From Nocardia testacea NBRC 100365 (GTDB lineage Bacteria > Actinomycetota > Actinomycetes > Mycobacteriales > Mycobacteriaceae), in NCBI RefSeq assembly GCF_000308775.1, contig NZ_BAGJ01000027.1:1-64000 (forward strand): 64,000 bases of DNA, written 5' to 3'. The notes beneath the pieces are model-generated. The model made no database searches. It was given only the letters and a program-made list of their open reading frames with translations, and had not been told where the DNA came from. Shown one piece after another: positions 9,117 through 17,798 of the stretch. A program made the translations under genes and the position numbers. Numbering within the stretch: the first letter of the stretch is position 1; the number at the start of each line of letters is the position of its first letter.

Positions 9117-9941
9117 ATGTGGATGAGCTACAGCATCAAAAAGGCGGTACTCGAATCCGCCCGCCGCGTCGATGGCGCTTTCACCGATTTCAGTCGGTGT
9201 GCCAGCGGTCAAGTGCACAAGATTGCCGGCAACTCCAGTGAATCAACCCGCTGGCTACCCGAAGTGGATGGCGCCGGCGGCCAGATCCTGCGCTACGGCG
9301 ACAGCGACACCAGCATCGGCGGGAGCAGCGGCGCGTGGCGGCAGCTCGATTCCTACCGCTCTGCCCACCACAGAATGGACGACGCGCCCGGGTTCATGCG
9401 GCGCTGGAATCAATGGCGATCCGGTAATCCGGAACCACAGTTGCATCACGTCCATGTCGCCGAGGACGGCGGTATCGATTCGGCCGAGGGCAGTAGTTGG
9501 ATCGGGACGGCCGAAATCGTGCCCGGAGACCAGGTGAGCGTGGACGGTGGTCCACCCGGGGCGTGGACCGACGGTATCGACGAGGATATGCGCGATCTCA
9601 TAGAGAGGGTGAACCGTGAGGTAGGGCCGACCGTCAGCGCCTGCGCAGGCCATCACCACCCAGATTCCGACAGCAAGCGCCGGCTGATGCGTTTCGTGTG
9701 TTCGGATGGATCCCACGCGAACGAGATGGTGGACAAATTGTTGCCCGCCGCGAAAGCCGCATCGACCCCCGCGGTGCAGCTGGTGTTACAGCGTGGCGAC
9801 GTACTGTCCAAGACCGACGGACAGCGCTATCCCATGATTCTCGCTGCCTTCGAACGGCGTGCGGGGGTGTCGGATGAAAAGTACTTTGCCGAGCTCGGTC
9901 CGATGACCGAGACGTTCGCCGAGCATTTGGGGTCTCGATAG
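9117..9941 (+). CDS. Hypothetical protein, 274 residues
   Basis: I do not recognise a family. The protein is soluble and polar, with no signal peptide or membrane helix. Notable segments are MDDAPGFMRRWNQWRSGNPE, HHVHVAED, a His-rich CAGHHHPDSD and a C-terminal FERRAGVSDEKYFAELGP. Codon usage is normal for the region. The start is uncertain. ATG codons at 9117 and 9123 are in frame but weakly preceded; a strong GAAGGAG sits before an ATG at 9074 in another frame that gives only 55 residues, so a frameshift near the start is possible. It sits among gene remnants and is probably accessory. Confidence 0.5.
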   Translation: MWMSYSIKKAVLESARRVDGAFTDFSRCASGQVHKIAGNSSESTRWLPEVDGAGGQILRYGDSDTSIGGSSGAWRQLDSYRSAHHRMDDAPGFMRRWNQWRSGNPEPQLHHVHVAEDGGIDSAEGSSWIGTAEIVPGDQVSVDGGPPGAWTDGIDEDMRDLIERVNREVGPTVSACAGHHHPDSDSKRRLMRFVCSDGSHANEMVDKLLPAAKAASTPAVQLVLQRGDVLSKTDGQRYPMILAAFERRAGVSDEKYFAELGPMTETFAEHLGSR

Positions 9942-10055
9942 TTTCGAGCCGAAGCAACGGTTTTAGCAGATACTGCAAGAGAAGCACGGACTCCCTCGTC
10001 AGCACTTCTGGCCGACATAACCGCTGGTCAAGCCCCCTCGGTACGCCGCGTAGCC

Positions 10056-10244
10056 ATGGCCGAAGTGCCGCTCCCCTACGCCATGGAGGCGCCGATGGCG
10101 GCGCCGAAGTGGGTGGCCGACGGTACCTGGGGACGGGTCTTCACCGCTCTGACGGCGCAGGCTGACGCCGAGAGCGACCGGGAGTGGGTCGTTGTCGATT
10201 CCACCGTCGACCGTGCCCAGCAGCACGCCACCGGGTCCCGTTGA
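10056..10244 (+). pseudogene. IS5-family transposase remnant
   Basis: The segment translates to DGTWGRVFTALTAQADAES and VVDSTVDRAQQHATGSR. This is the wording around the first catalytic Asp (the D of 'SVDSTVVRAHQHAAG') of actinobacterial IS5-type transposases. A residue is missing before VDST, and the frame stops straight after the block, so only about 60 residues survive. The remaining space in 9942-10295 shows no gene. Confidence 0.6.
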
Positions 10245-10295
10245 AACGGTCCCGGTCGGCCCCCAGACGCTTAGGCTGGCGCGCATCATGGAGTG

Positions 10296-11081
10296 ATGGA
10301 TTACACGAGGGTGGACGACGGAGCCGCGACGGGGTGGCTGGAAGAGCGGCTCACGAAGTTCGATGGGACGGTAATCGGTGTGGTGCCGGACGGTTTCGCG
10401 GCGTACGCACGGATACTGCACCCGGCGTACCGCGACGATGTAGCCGTTGCCTGGCGCGAAGTGGCCGCTGCCAACGGGCGGGCCGCGTACCCGCTGATGC
10501 AGTGGGACCACATCGTCGGAGCGCGGCAGGTGCGTGAGCAGCCGGGGGTGTGGGACGAGGCGCCGTACGAAGGGAACGTTCCCGAGGCGCTGTTGCGGCA
10601 GCTCGCGGGGGTTCTGCGCAAGCACACCAGTACACCCGGCAATTGCTGGTTCGGCTTGTGGGAGGGATGGGGTGACTCGGTTGTCGGGCCGGGCGACACG
10701 GCGCGGTTCGAGATTCCGGACCGGGAGATGCTGCTGCTGGCCGGCTTTTTGGACACCGTTTATCGGTCGTCGCTGCAGCCCGGGCCGTGGGGCACCGACG
10801 ACCCGTCGGTGGCCGTCGCTGTAGGCCCGGAGCCGTGGCAACCCGCCGCTGTGGAGCAGCCGTTGGACCGTGACCCGTTCTGGCGGTCGCCCAATTTGTG
10901 GTGGCCCGACGACCGGGCCTGGTGCGTTGCGACGGACATAGACCTCACCTGTACGTACGTGGGCGGTTCGGAAGCGTGCATCGACGCCGTTCTGGCGGCG
11001 GACGGCATCGAGGCGTACCGCGCGTACCCGATCGACCCGGTCACCGACGAGAGTGACCACCTCAACCCCTGCCCGGGATGA
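10296..11081 (+). CDS. Conserved hypothetical protein
   Basis: The protein is 261 residues and soluble, with many Trp and Pro. Recognisable blocks are DGFAAYARILHPAYR, EAPYEGNVPEALLRQLAGVL, GNCWFGLWEGWG and WWPDDRAWCVATDIDLTCTY. This composition is typical of a widespread actinobacterial hypothetical family without known function, often called from genomes of Nocardia and Streptomyces. A GTG at 10293 directly precedes the ATG at 10296; either may serve. A strong hairpin follows the stop codon, so the gene seems to be transcribed as a single unit. I assign no function. Confidence 0.65.
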   Translation: MDYTRVDDGAATGWLEERLTKFDGTVIGVVPDGFAAYARILHPAYRDDVAVAWREVAAANGRAAYPLMQWDHIVGARQVREQPGVWDEAPYEGNVPEALLRQLAGVLRKHTSTPGNCWFGLWEGWGDSVVGPGDTARFEIPDREMLLLAGFLDTVYRSSLQPGPWGTDDPSVAVAVGPEPWQPAAVEQPLDRDPFWRSPNLWWPDDRAWCVATDIDLTCTYVGGSEACIDAVLAADGIEAYRAYPIDPVTDESDHLNPCPG

Positions 11082-11087
11082 CGGCGG

Positions 11088-11116
11088 ACGGCCCACCACC
11101 GAGGGTGGCGGGCCGT
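11088..11116 (+). terminator. Hairpin after the hypothetical gene
   Basis: Arms of 13 bases (ACGGCCCACCACC and GGTGGCGGGCCGT) pair with one mismatch around a three-base loop, starting seven bases after the stop at 11081. There is no T-run, as is common for terminators in high-GC actinobacteria. Confidence 0.55.
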
Positions 11117-11441
11117 CGGAATGCGGGCCAGGTGCTCTGCTGGATTCAGGTTTCAGGTGGCCTGGGTCCGACCCGGTCGGCGCACTTCTTCTTGCACTTA
11201 CTGATCCTGACCGTCGCTCAGTTCCGCGGTGCGGGGCGAGAGCCGGGCGGGAAGATACCGGAAGCCTTGGCGTAGCCGGCGTAATTCTGGTTCTTCACGC
11301 AGCGGCGTTAGGCGTTCTGCTTGTCGATCCGGACTCGGCGGGGCTCCCCAGGAAAGCCCATTTGCACCTGATTCAGGCCGGAAACTCCAGCCGGGTCGAG
11401 CAGCTCCGGTTTCGCGGAGCTCTACGGGCCGACAGCGGCCG

Positions 11442-11795
11442 CGCAAGTTCCTGGTCACGATCGATAAGACCATGCCCGCCGCACTGGAGGTCCATCCGGT
11501 GTGCGACAACCTAGCCACCCACAAGACACCGATCGTCAACGAGTGGCTCGCCTGGTACCCCCGCCTCCACGTCCACTTCACCCCGACCGGGTCGTCCTGG
11601 CTCAACCAGGTCGAACGCTGGTTCGGATACCTCACCGACCAGCTCACCCGCCGCGGTGTCCACAAAAGCGTCGCGGCGCTGGAGAAAGACGTCACCACCT
11701 GGATCCAGCACTGGAACGAAAATCCCCGGCCGTTCGTCTGGAAGAAAACCGCAGAGGAGATCTGCGACTCCCTCGCCCGATATTCAACGGATTTC
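11442..11795 (+). pseudogene. IS630-family transposase, C-terminal remnant
   Basis: An uninterrupted stretch reads RKFLVTIDKTMPAALEVH, CDNLATHKTPIVNEWL, HVHFTPTGSSWLNQVERWF, RRGVHKSVAALEKDV and WNENPRPFVWKKTAEEI. This is the C-terminal half of an IS630 transposase, including the second Asp (CDN) and the final Glu (VERW) of the DDE triad. The first half is missing, and the usual C-terminal end is replaced by unrelated sequence running into the ligase stop on the other strand. With the N-terminal piece at 3112-3320 it brackets the accessory segment. The rest of 11117-11441 shows no gene. Confidence 0.75.
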
Positions 11796-11811
11796 AGGCG
11801 CGGAACACTCG

Positions 11812-13803
11812 CTAGACGACATTGGCGGCGATCAGCAGATTCCAGATCTTCTCCTGATCGACGACTTCCACGCCCAGTTTCGCGGCCTTGGACAGCTTGC
11901 TCTCACCCACTCCCGCACCGGTGACGAGCAGATCGGTGTTGGCCGAGACCGAGGACGCCACCGCGGCACCCGCCCTCTCGCACAGGCGTTGGAATGTCGG
12001 GCGGGCCACCTTCTCCCCGGAGCGCGGGTCACTGATCGCGCCGGTGATCACCACCGTCTTGCCGTCCAGGGGCGCACCGGCCGCGACGACCGGCGGTAGG
12101 TCCTCGTCGAGCACGTCCAGGCTCACGCCCGCGTCGCGCAACCGTTGCAGTTCCGGGCGCAGCCGGGTGAGATGCTCGACCAGGGAAGCCGCGACCTTCG
12201 GGCCGATGTCCTCCACCGCCACGAGTCGTTCCACACCCGCCTCGGCGACCTCTTCCAGGGACCGGAACCCCGCTCGGGCCAGGCGGGCGGCGGTGCCCTC
12301 GGAGGCCATCGGGATCGCCAGGCCGATCAGCGCGCGGCGCAGACCCACCCGGCGGGAGGCATCGACCGATTCGATCATGCGCGCGGCCGAGGTCTCGCCG
12401 ATACGGTCGAACTCGAGCAGGCGCTCGGCGGTCAGCGTGTAGAAATCCGAGGGACGCTCCAGGATGCCCGCCTCGGCCAGGCGTTCGATCCACACCTGAC
12501 CGAATGCCTCGATATCGGCCGCCGGCCGCGATGCCCAGTGGATGAGCCTGCGCACCGTCTGCGCGGGGCAGGAGACATTGGTGCAGAACAGCTCCCGGCT
12601 GTTGCCCTGCTCGGTCACCGGCTGCGCGCAGGACGGGCAGTCGGTGGGCGGCACGATCTCACGCTCGTCGCCGGTCCGCTTCGAGGCGTCGAGTACGCCG
12701 GCCACGAACGGGATCACATCACCCGCGCGGCGGACCAATACGGTATCCCCGACCAAGATGTCGCGGGCGCGGATCACCTGCTGGTTGGCCAGCGTCGCTT
12801 TCGTGACCGTGGTCCCGCCCACGAACACCGGCTCCAGCCAGGCGACCGGGACGATCTTGCCGGTCTTGCCGACATCCCAGACCACCTCGTTGAGCACGGT
12901 GGTCTTCTCCTCGGCGGCGAACTTGAAGGCGAGCGCCCCACGCGGGCTGTTGGACCGGGTCCCGGCCGCGGCGTAGGCGTCGCGGTCGGCCAGCCGCAGC
13001 ACCGCGCCGTCGATGTCGTAGTCCAGGTCGTTGCGCCCCTGCTCGATCACGGTGATCGCCGCCTGGGCCTGCTGGGCGTCGGCGCACAACCGCATCTGCG
13101 CCCCCGCGATCCCCAGCGCCCGCAGCCCCTCCGCCAGATCGGCCGCGGCCCCGCCGGCGGAGGTGTCGAGATCGAAGCCGAAGAACCGCAGCCGCCGCTG
13201 CGCGACCGTGGCCGGGTCCTTCGCCCGCAGCGTGCCCGCCGCGGCATTACGCGGATTGATCAGCGGCTTGTCCGGGTGTGCGGCGTTGTAATCGAGGAAG
13301 GTCGACCGCAGCATCACCGCCTCACCCCGCACCTCCACCCGCCCCGGCACGTCGATCCGATCGGGGACACCGTCCACCAGCGCACGGACCAGCATCGTCA
13401 CATCGTCACCGGTGGTGCCGTCACCGCGGGTCACCGCGCGCACCAACCGCCCGTCCTCGAAAATCAGGGCCAGCGACAAACCGTCGAGCTTCGGCATCAC
13501 CACCACCGCCTGGCCGGGAAACCGGTCGAAGAACGCCGCGACCTGATCAGAGGTGGTCGCCTTCTCCAGCGACAACATCGGACGTGAATGCCGGATCGGG
13601 GCGTGCAGTACGGCGGGCGCACCGACCTGCTCCAGGGGGTTCGGGTCGGGTGCGAGATCGGGATGCGCCTCGATCAGGCCCCGTAGTTCGTCCTCGATCG
13701 CGTCGTACTCCGCGTCGGCGACCAGTGGCGAACCACGGTAATAGGCGTCCCGCAACGCCACCACACGGTCCGCGAGCTCTCGGATGCGTTCCCCAGTTTC
13801 CAC
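11812..13803 (-). CDS. ligA: NAD+-dependent DNA ligase (LigA family, possibly a second copy)
   Basis: The protein is 663 residues. It has an N-terminal Ia domain (DAYYRGSPLVADAEYDAIEDE), a nucleotidyltransferase domain with adenylation motif KLDGLSL, and RGDGTTGDDVT. These are followed by an OB-fold, a four-Cys zinc finger (CPSCAQP with CTNVSCPAQ), an HhH domain and a BRCT domain near the C-terminus (DGKTVVITGAI to DLLVTGAGVGESKL). It seals DNA nicks using NAD+. The adenylation motif reads KLDGLSL rather than the more usual KIDGVAL, and the protein differs noticeably from mycobacterial LigA as I recall it. It may be a paralog beside a housekeeping ligase elsewhere. Its stop abuts the IS630 remnant. 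The ATG start fits the family. Confidence 0.88.
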   Translation of the reverse strand: METGERIRELADRVVALRDAYYRGSPLVADAEYDAIEDELRGLIEAHPDLAPDPNPLEQVGAPAVLHAPIRHSRPMLSLEKATTSDQVAAFFDRFPGQAVVVMPKLDGLSLALIFEDGRLVRAVTRGDGTTGDDVTMLVRALVDGVPDRIDVPGRVEVRGEAVMLRSTFLDYNAAHPDKPLINPRNAAAGTLRAKDPATVAQRRLRFFGFDLDTSAGGAAADLAEGLRALGIAGAQMRLCADAQQAQAAITVIEQGRNDLDYDIDGAVLRLADRDAYAAAGTRSNSPRGALAFKFAAEEKTTVLNEVVWDVGKTGKIVPVAWLEPVFVGGTTVTKATLANQQVIRARDILVGDTVLVRRAGDVIPFVAGVLDASKRTGDEREIVPPTDCPSCAQPVTEQGNSRELFCTNVSCPAQTVRRLIHWASRPAADIEAFGQVWIERLAEAGILERPSDFYTLTAERLLEFDRIGETSAARMIESVDASRRVGLRRALIGLAIPMASEGTAARLARAGFRSLEEVAEAGVERLVAVEDIGPKVAASLVEHLTRLRPELQRLRDAGVSLDVLDEDLPPVVAAGAPLDGKTVVITGAISDPRSGEKVARPTFQRLCERAGAAVASSVSANTDLLVTGAGVGESKLSKAAKLGVEVVDQEKIWNLLIAANVV

Positions 13804-13928
13804 GACACCAGACGCTACCCAGCCCCACCGACACCGATATCCGTGACCGGCACGTTCGGCGGCGCTGCCGCGCGGATTCGGGGTCGTCGCGGGCGGGTCG
13901 CCGAGCGGACCGATATCCGGAGCGCCGG

Positions 13929-14891
13929 TCAGGGAGTGAGCACGATCCGGCCGAAGACTGCGCCCTCGTCCATCCCTCTGTGCGCGTCGGCAGCCCGTCC
14001 GAGGGGCAGGACCTCGTGCACGACGGCATGCAGTTCGCCCCGGGCGGCGGCCGCGAACTGCGCTGCCCGGACCGCGTCCCGCGTGGGTACCGGGACGGTA
14101 TCGAGGCTGAACGTGGCGAACGAGCGGGACTGCTGGAACGTGCCCAGAAGTCGCATGCCGAAGTCTGCCGGCGGCAGCCCGGCCACCACGCCGACCAGGA
14201 CGAAACGCCCGTTCGGCGTGAGCCGGTCGAGGAACGCCGGTAGCTCCGCCCCACCGGCGATATCGAAGATCACGTCGAAGGACGGTGGGGCAGTCGGATC
14301 GCCTCCTCCGGACCGGTCCAGGACATGAGTCGCACCGAGGTCGCGGAGCCTGCTGCCGCGGTCCGCAGAGGAGGTCGTGACCGCGACCGCGCTCGCACCG
14401 CCGCGGACCGCGAGCTCCACCGCCGCGATGCCGATACTGCCTGCCGCCCCGCGCACCAGCACGGACTCACCGGCCGCGAATCGCGCATGGGCCAAACCGA
14501 AATGCGCGACGGGCACCGCACTGCCGAGCGTCACCGCCTCGACCGGTGACAGGCCGGCCGGAAGTTCGACGACATCGCCGACCCGCGCGACCGCCTGTTC
14601 GACATAACCACCGCCCATACCGGTGAACGCCCACACGCGCCGGCCGGTCCACGATTCGTCGACCCCCGCACCGACCGCGCGCACCGTGCCCGCGACCTCG
14701 CTGCCGGGTATCAGTCCCGCGGTGAACCCGTATCCGCCGAGTGTCCCCCGCCGGATCACAGCGTCGACACCCCCGACTCCGATCGCCTCGGTCTCGATGA
14801 CCACCTGCCCGGGACCCGGCGCCGGCGCCGGCACTTCTATCACCGTCATGCCGCTCGGATCGCCGAATCGCTGGATCGCCACTGCTCGCAC
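13929..14891 (-). CDS. MDR-family NADPH:quinone reductase-like oxidoreductase
   Basis: The protein is 320 residues from a GTG start. The GroES-like N-terminal half (VRAVAIQRFGDPSGM) lacks structural-zinc cysteines. A Rossmann half follows with RGAAGSIGIAAVELA and VFDIAGGAELPAFL. This is the zinc-free quinone oxidoreductase/zeta-crystallin type, which reduces quinones or enones with NADPH. It is divergent from a TetR regulator over 80 bases, a common self-contained pair in which the regulator represses the reductase until an electrophile or drug is present. An open frame continues far upstream but runs antisense to the TetR gene and is not coding. Confidence 0.85.
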   Translation of the reverse strand: MRAVAIQRFGDPSGMTVIEVPAPAPGPGQVVIETEAIGVGGVDAVIRRGTLGGYGFTAGLIPGSEVAGTVRAVGAGVDESWTGRRVWAFTGMGGGYVEQAVARVGDVVELPAGLSPVEAVTLGSAVPVAHFGLAHARFAAGESVLVRGAAGSIGIAAVELAVRGGASAVAVTTSSADRGSRLRDLGATHVLDRSGGGDPTAPPSFDVIFDIAGGAELPAFLDRLTPNGRFVLVGVVAGLPPADFGMRLLGTFQQSRSFATFSLDTVPVPTRDAVRAAQFAAAARGELHAVVHEVLPLGRAADAHRGMDEGAVFGRIVLTP

Positions 14892-14938
14892 CGTCGTGTC
14901 CTGCTCTCGTCGTCGGAGGTACCGTGACCGAAAGTAAC

Positions 14939-14952
14939 GGACGCCCCCGTCC
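14939..14952. promoter_or_regulatory. Inverted repeat between MDR gene and TetR gene
   Basis: The sequence GGACG-CCCC-CGTCC lies in the 80-base divergent interval, about 20 bases before the TetR start. Its position and symmetry suit a TetR operator. The arms are short, so this is a candidate only. Confidence 0.35.
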
Positions 14953-14972
14953 ATTTCCGCGAAGTGAGAAGC

Positions 14973-15608
14973 ATGCCGGATCGATTGCCTCATATGCTCC
15001 GCGCCGACGCGCAGGACAACCGCGACCGGATCCTCGAGGTCGCCCGCACACTGTTCGCCGACAAAGGAATAGACATCACCATGCGCGAGGTCGCGCGCCG
15101 GGCCGAGGTGGGGCCCGCCACGCTGTACCGGCGGTTCCCGACGAAGCAGGCCCTGATCGACGCGGCCTTCGCGGACGAGATGCGGTCGTGCCGGCAGATC
15201 GTGGAAGACGGCTGCGCCGATCCCGACCCCTGGCGCGGATTCAGTTCGGTGATCGAGCGGATCACCGTACTCAACGGCCGGAACCAGGGCTTCGTGGACG
15301 CGTTCATGTCCGCGAACCCGGAGGCCGAGTCCTTCACCGCCCACCGCGCGGCACTGCTCTCGCAGCTCGCGGGCCTGGCCACCCGCGCCAAGAAGGCCGG
15401 TGGGCTGCGGCGCGACTTCGCCATCGACGACCTCGTGCTCGTCCTGCAGACCGGCCGCGGACTGGCCGCGGTGCCACCGGCCCGCCGGGAGGCCTCGGCG
15501 CGCCGGTTCGCCGCCCTGGTCATCGACGCGTTCCGCGCATCCGGGACGAGCCCGGACTTCCCCCGGATGTCGCACGCCCGGTCCGGGAGGCCACGGACCG
15601 CCGGGTAG
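14973..15608 (+). CDS. TetR-family transcriptional regulator
   Basis: The protein is 211 residues. The N-terminal HTH is clear: NRDRILEVARTLFADKGIDI, then REVARRAEVGPATLYRRFPT (about residues 15-60). The C-terminal domain is of the kind seen in MDR-linked TetR regulators, ending in a Pro/Arg tail. The ATG at 14973 is chosen for the GAGAAG just upstream; a GTG at 14964 would add three residues. It is divergent from the quinone-reductase-like gene at 13929-14891 and very likely represses it. The ligand is unknown. Confidence 0.9.
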   Translation: MPDRLPHMLRADAQDNRDRILEVARTLFADKGIDITMREVARRAEVGPATLYRRFPTKQALIDAAFADEMRSCRQIVEDGCADPDPWRGFSSVIERITVLNGRNQGFVDAFMSANPEAESFTAHRAALLSQLAGLATRAKKAGGLRRDFAIDDLVLVLQTGRGLAAVPPARREASARRFAALVIDAFRASGTSPDFPRMSHARSGRPRTAG

Positions 15609-15774
15609 CGGACACCGGGACGCCCGAGTATGTCCGCGGCTACCGCTGCTGGGCATGCCGATCCCGCGGACGTGACGCAGGCGCTCCGATCCGATGGCGG
15701 CAGCGCATGTGCACACGGTGATCCACGCGGTCCCCAGCCGATCATCCGCGAGGACCCATGCGGATGACAGCGAA

Positions 15775-17643
15775 TCATCTGCCGGCTGCGCCGACCGCCA
15801 CCGGTGCGGATTCACGGCCGGCGTGCGCGACATCGCGGAGGGTGAGTGCGGTACCGAACTGCACGACCGTATCGAGATCGGTGAAGTCGGAGCCGGTGAG
15901 CTCCTCGATGCGGTGGATACGCTGCTTCACGGTGTTCACGTGGACGTGCAGTGCCGCCGCCGTTTCGGGTCGGCTCAGCTTGCACCGGAGATACGCCTCC
16001 AGGGTCTCGACGAGGTGGGTCCGGTGTTTGCGGTCGTAGCCGGTCAGTGGAGCCAGAACACGATCGGAATAGGCCGCCAGCTGGACCGGGTCGTCGAGCT
16101 GTAGCAGCAGACCGGCCAGGCCGAGATCGCCCAGTTCCACCACCACGCCCCGGTTTCCCGACCGGGCGGCGACTTCGAGTGCGCCTCGGGCGACACGATA
16201 GGACTGCGCCACCGTACCGCCGCTGTCGGCGAGGGCGACACTCGCGCTGACCGCGCGCGAGCCCGTCGCCAGCGCCATCCGGACACGTTCGGCGACCGGC
16301 CGGCCCACCACCTCGACGGCACCGGTTTCGGTCTCGGCGCCGTGCGGCCACAACACCACGATATGCCCGCGGTGCATGGCTGCCAGCGGTCGCGGGCGGT
16401 AGCCGCGGACCAGTTGGGTCACCGCGGTGAGAGCGCGCGAATACGTGCGGAGATCGGCTTCCGCGCCGTCGGCCGCCAGCGATCCCACAATCGCGCAATG
16501 CGGGCGGGACAGGTCGTGGCCGAGCCGCTGCGCCCTGCGCATCGCCTCTTCCGCAACCTCGCCGCCGGTGAGCAGTTCCGCGAGCAGCTCACCGCGGAGC
16601 CGGTGCTCGACCTCTGTTCCGGTGCGGAGGCGGAAGAGCTCGAGCGAGACGACCAGCGCCGCATGCTCCACCGCGCGCTCGCCCAGCGCGTCGAGGGGTC
16701 CCCGGTCGCCCGGATACCAGATCCGGGCCACCACCTCCCCGTCGAGCCGCACCACCGACACCCAGTACGGCCCCGATTCCGTGGATATCGCAACGGGTTT
16801 CGCCGAGACGGCCGCCGGGATGTCGGCATCGCCACGGTAGCGCGGATCGGGCAGTCCCGCCGTATCTCCCGTCGTCGCGAGCACGGCGCCGCCGGCGTCC
16901 TCGACGAGCACCGGCCGCGCGATCAGCTCACCGAGGACCTCGGTGATACCCGGCAGTCCTCCGGATCGCAGTGTCACGTCGAGCAACCGCTCGTGAATCT
17001 GTTCCGAGCGGGTCAGAACGTCACGCTGAGCGCGCAGGGACGCGTTGAGCCGGCTCAATTCCGCGAGCCGGCGCGCGGAGGTGAGGGCGATCGCCGCATG
17101 GTTCGCGAGCAGCGCCATCCGCTCCGTCTCGTAGTGGGTGAAGGTGTGAACCGGCTTGTAGTACCCGTTGAGGGTGCCGAGGACGTGTCCCGCCGCGACG
17201 AGCGGCACCGACACCATGGCGCGGTACCCCTGGTCGCGGGCCACATCGCCCCACGGGCCGAACCGCGGTTCGGCCGCGATATCCCGGATCACCACCGGCC
17301 GCCCGGTCCGGAACGCGCGCGTGGAGGGGGCGGCGCTGTCCATTCCCACCGGACGGTCGGCGTTGATGCGGGCGACATAGTCGTCGGACAGCCCACTCCA
17401 GCCGGTGATGAGCAGACTCTCCTCGGCGGCGCCCGGGGTGAGGACTCCGCAGAAATCGAAACCGAGCAGTGAGCGGGCCGTCGCGGCCACCAGATCGAGC
17501 ACCTCACGCAGCTCGTCGCCCGATACCGCGGCCGCACTGAGTGTGCGCAGGCTGTTCAACCAGGTCACCAACTCGGCGGAGTGGCCGCCGCTCTGTCCTT
17601 CGCTCACCGGCCCAGACTGACACACTGTGTATTCATCGGACAT
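15775..17643 (-). CDS. GAF-domain PucR-type transcriptional activator
   Basis: The protein is 622 residues. The N-terminal GAF domain (about residues 40-190) includes LVAATARSLLGFDFCGVL, FRTGRPVVIRDI and MVSVPLVAAGHVLGTLNGYY. A middle GGDEF-like/PucR region follows. The C-terminal PucR HTH_30 reads HLVETLEAYLRCKLSRPETA and LHVHVNTVKQRIHRIEELTG. Such proteins activate catabolic operons when an aromatic or heterocyclic effector binds the GAF domain. It is divergent from the aldehyde dehydrogenase at 17799, and the 155-base interval holds a nested palindrome, so it is the likely regulator of the six-gene catabolic operon. A long C-terminal tail ends GAAGR. Confidence 0.88.
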   Translation of the reverse strand: MSDEYTVCQSGPVSEGQSGGHSAELVTWLNSLRTLSAAAVSGDELREVLDLVAATARSLLGFDFCGVLTPGAAEESLLITGWSGLSDDYVARINADRPVGMDSAAPSTRAFRTGRPVVIRDIAAEPRFGPWGDVARDQGYRAMVSVPLVAAGHVLGTLNGYYKPVHTFTHYETERMALLANHAAIALTSARRLAELSRLNASLRAQRDVLTRSEQIHERLLDVTLRSGGLPGITEVLGELIARPVLVEDAGGAVLATTGDTAGLPDPRYRGDADIPAAVSAKPVAISTESGPYWVSVVRLDGEVVARIWYPGDRGPLDALGERAVEHAALVVSLELFRLRTGTEVEHRLRGELLAELLTGGEVAEEAMRRAQRLGHDLSRPHCAIVGSLAADGAEADLRTYSRALTAVTQLVRGYRPRPLAAMHRGHIVVLWPHGAETETGAVEVVGRPVAERVRMALATGSRAVSASVALADSGGTVAQSYRVARGALEVAARSGNRGVVVELGDLGLAGLLLQLDDPVQLAAYSDRVLAPLTGYDRKHRTHLVETLEAYLRCKLSRPETAAALHVHVNTVKQRIHRIEELTGSDFTDLDTVVQFGTALTLRDVAHAGRESAPVAVGAAGR

Positions 17644-17716
17644 ACATTTCGGTCAACTATGTAGCCGGAGACATTGATGTGGCTCACGCCGGACTCGATA
17701 CTCGATGAGCACCCAC

Positions 17717-17756
17717 GTTGTGACGAAGTTCTCGGCCCGAGCACAGTCGTCACAAC
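17717..17756. promoter_or_regulatory. Nested palindrome in the regulator/catabolic operon interval
   Basis: Outer arms GTTGTGACGA (17717-17726) and TCGTCACAAC (17747-17756) are perfect 10-base complements. The 20-base centre contains a second perfect palindrome CTCGG-C-CCGAG (17731-17741). It lies 43 bases before the aldehyde dehydrogenase start and about 75 bases from the PucR-type gene start, an ideal place for the regulator's binding site. Function is inferred from symmetry and position. Confidence 0.6.
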
Positions 17757-17798
17757 CGGGTGCTCCCCATCGACAAGCGACACGAAGGGCTCGGCGCC

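Noticed and set aside
12145..13587. A 480-codon open frame on the plus strand
   Set aside because: It is fully antisense to ligA, His/Arg/Gly-rich and without family resemblance; long antisense frames are expected at this GC content.
14892..15833. Extension of the MDR oxidoreductase frame upstream of 14891
   Set aside because: It is antisense to the TetR gene and shows no similarity to the MDR family.
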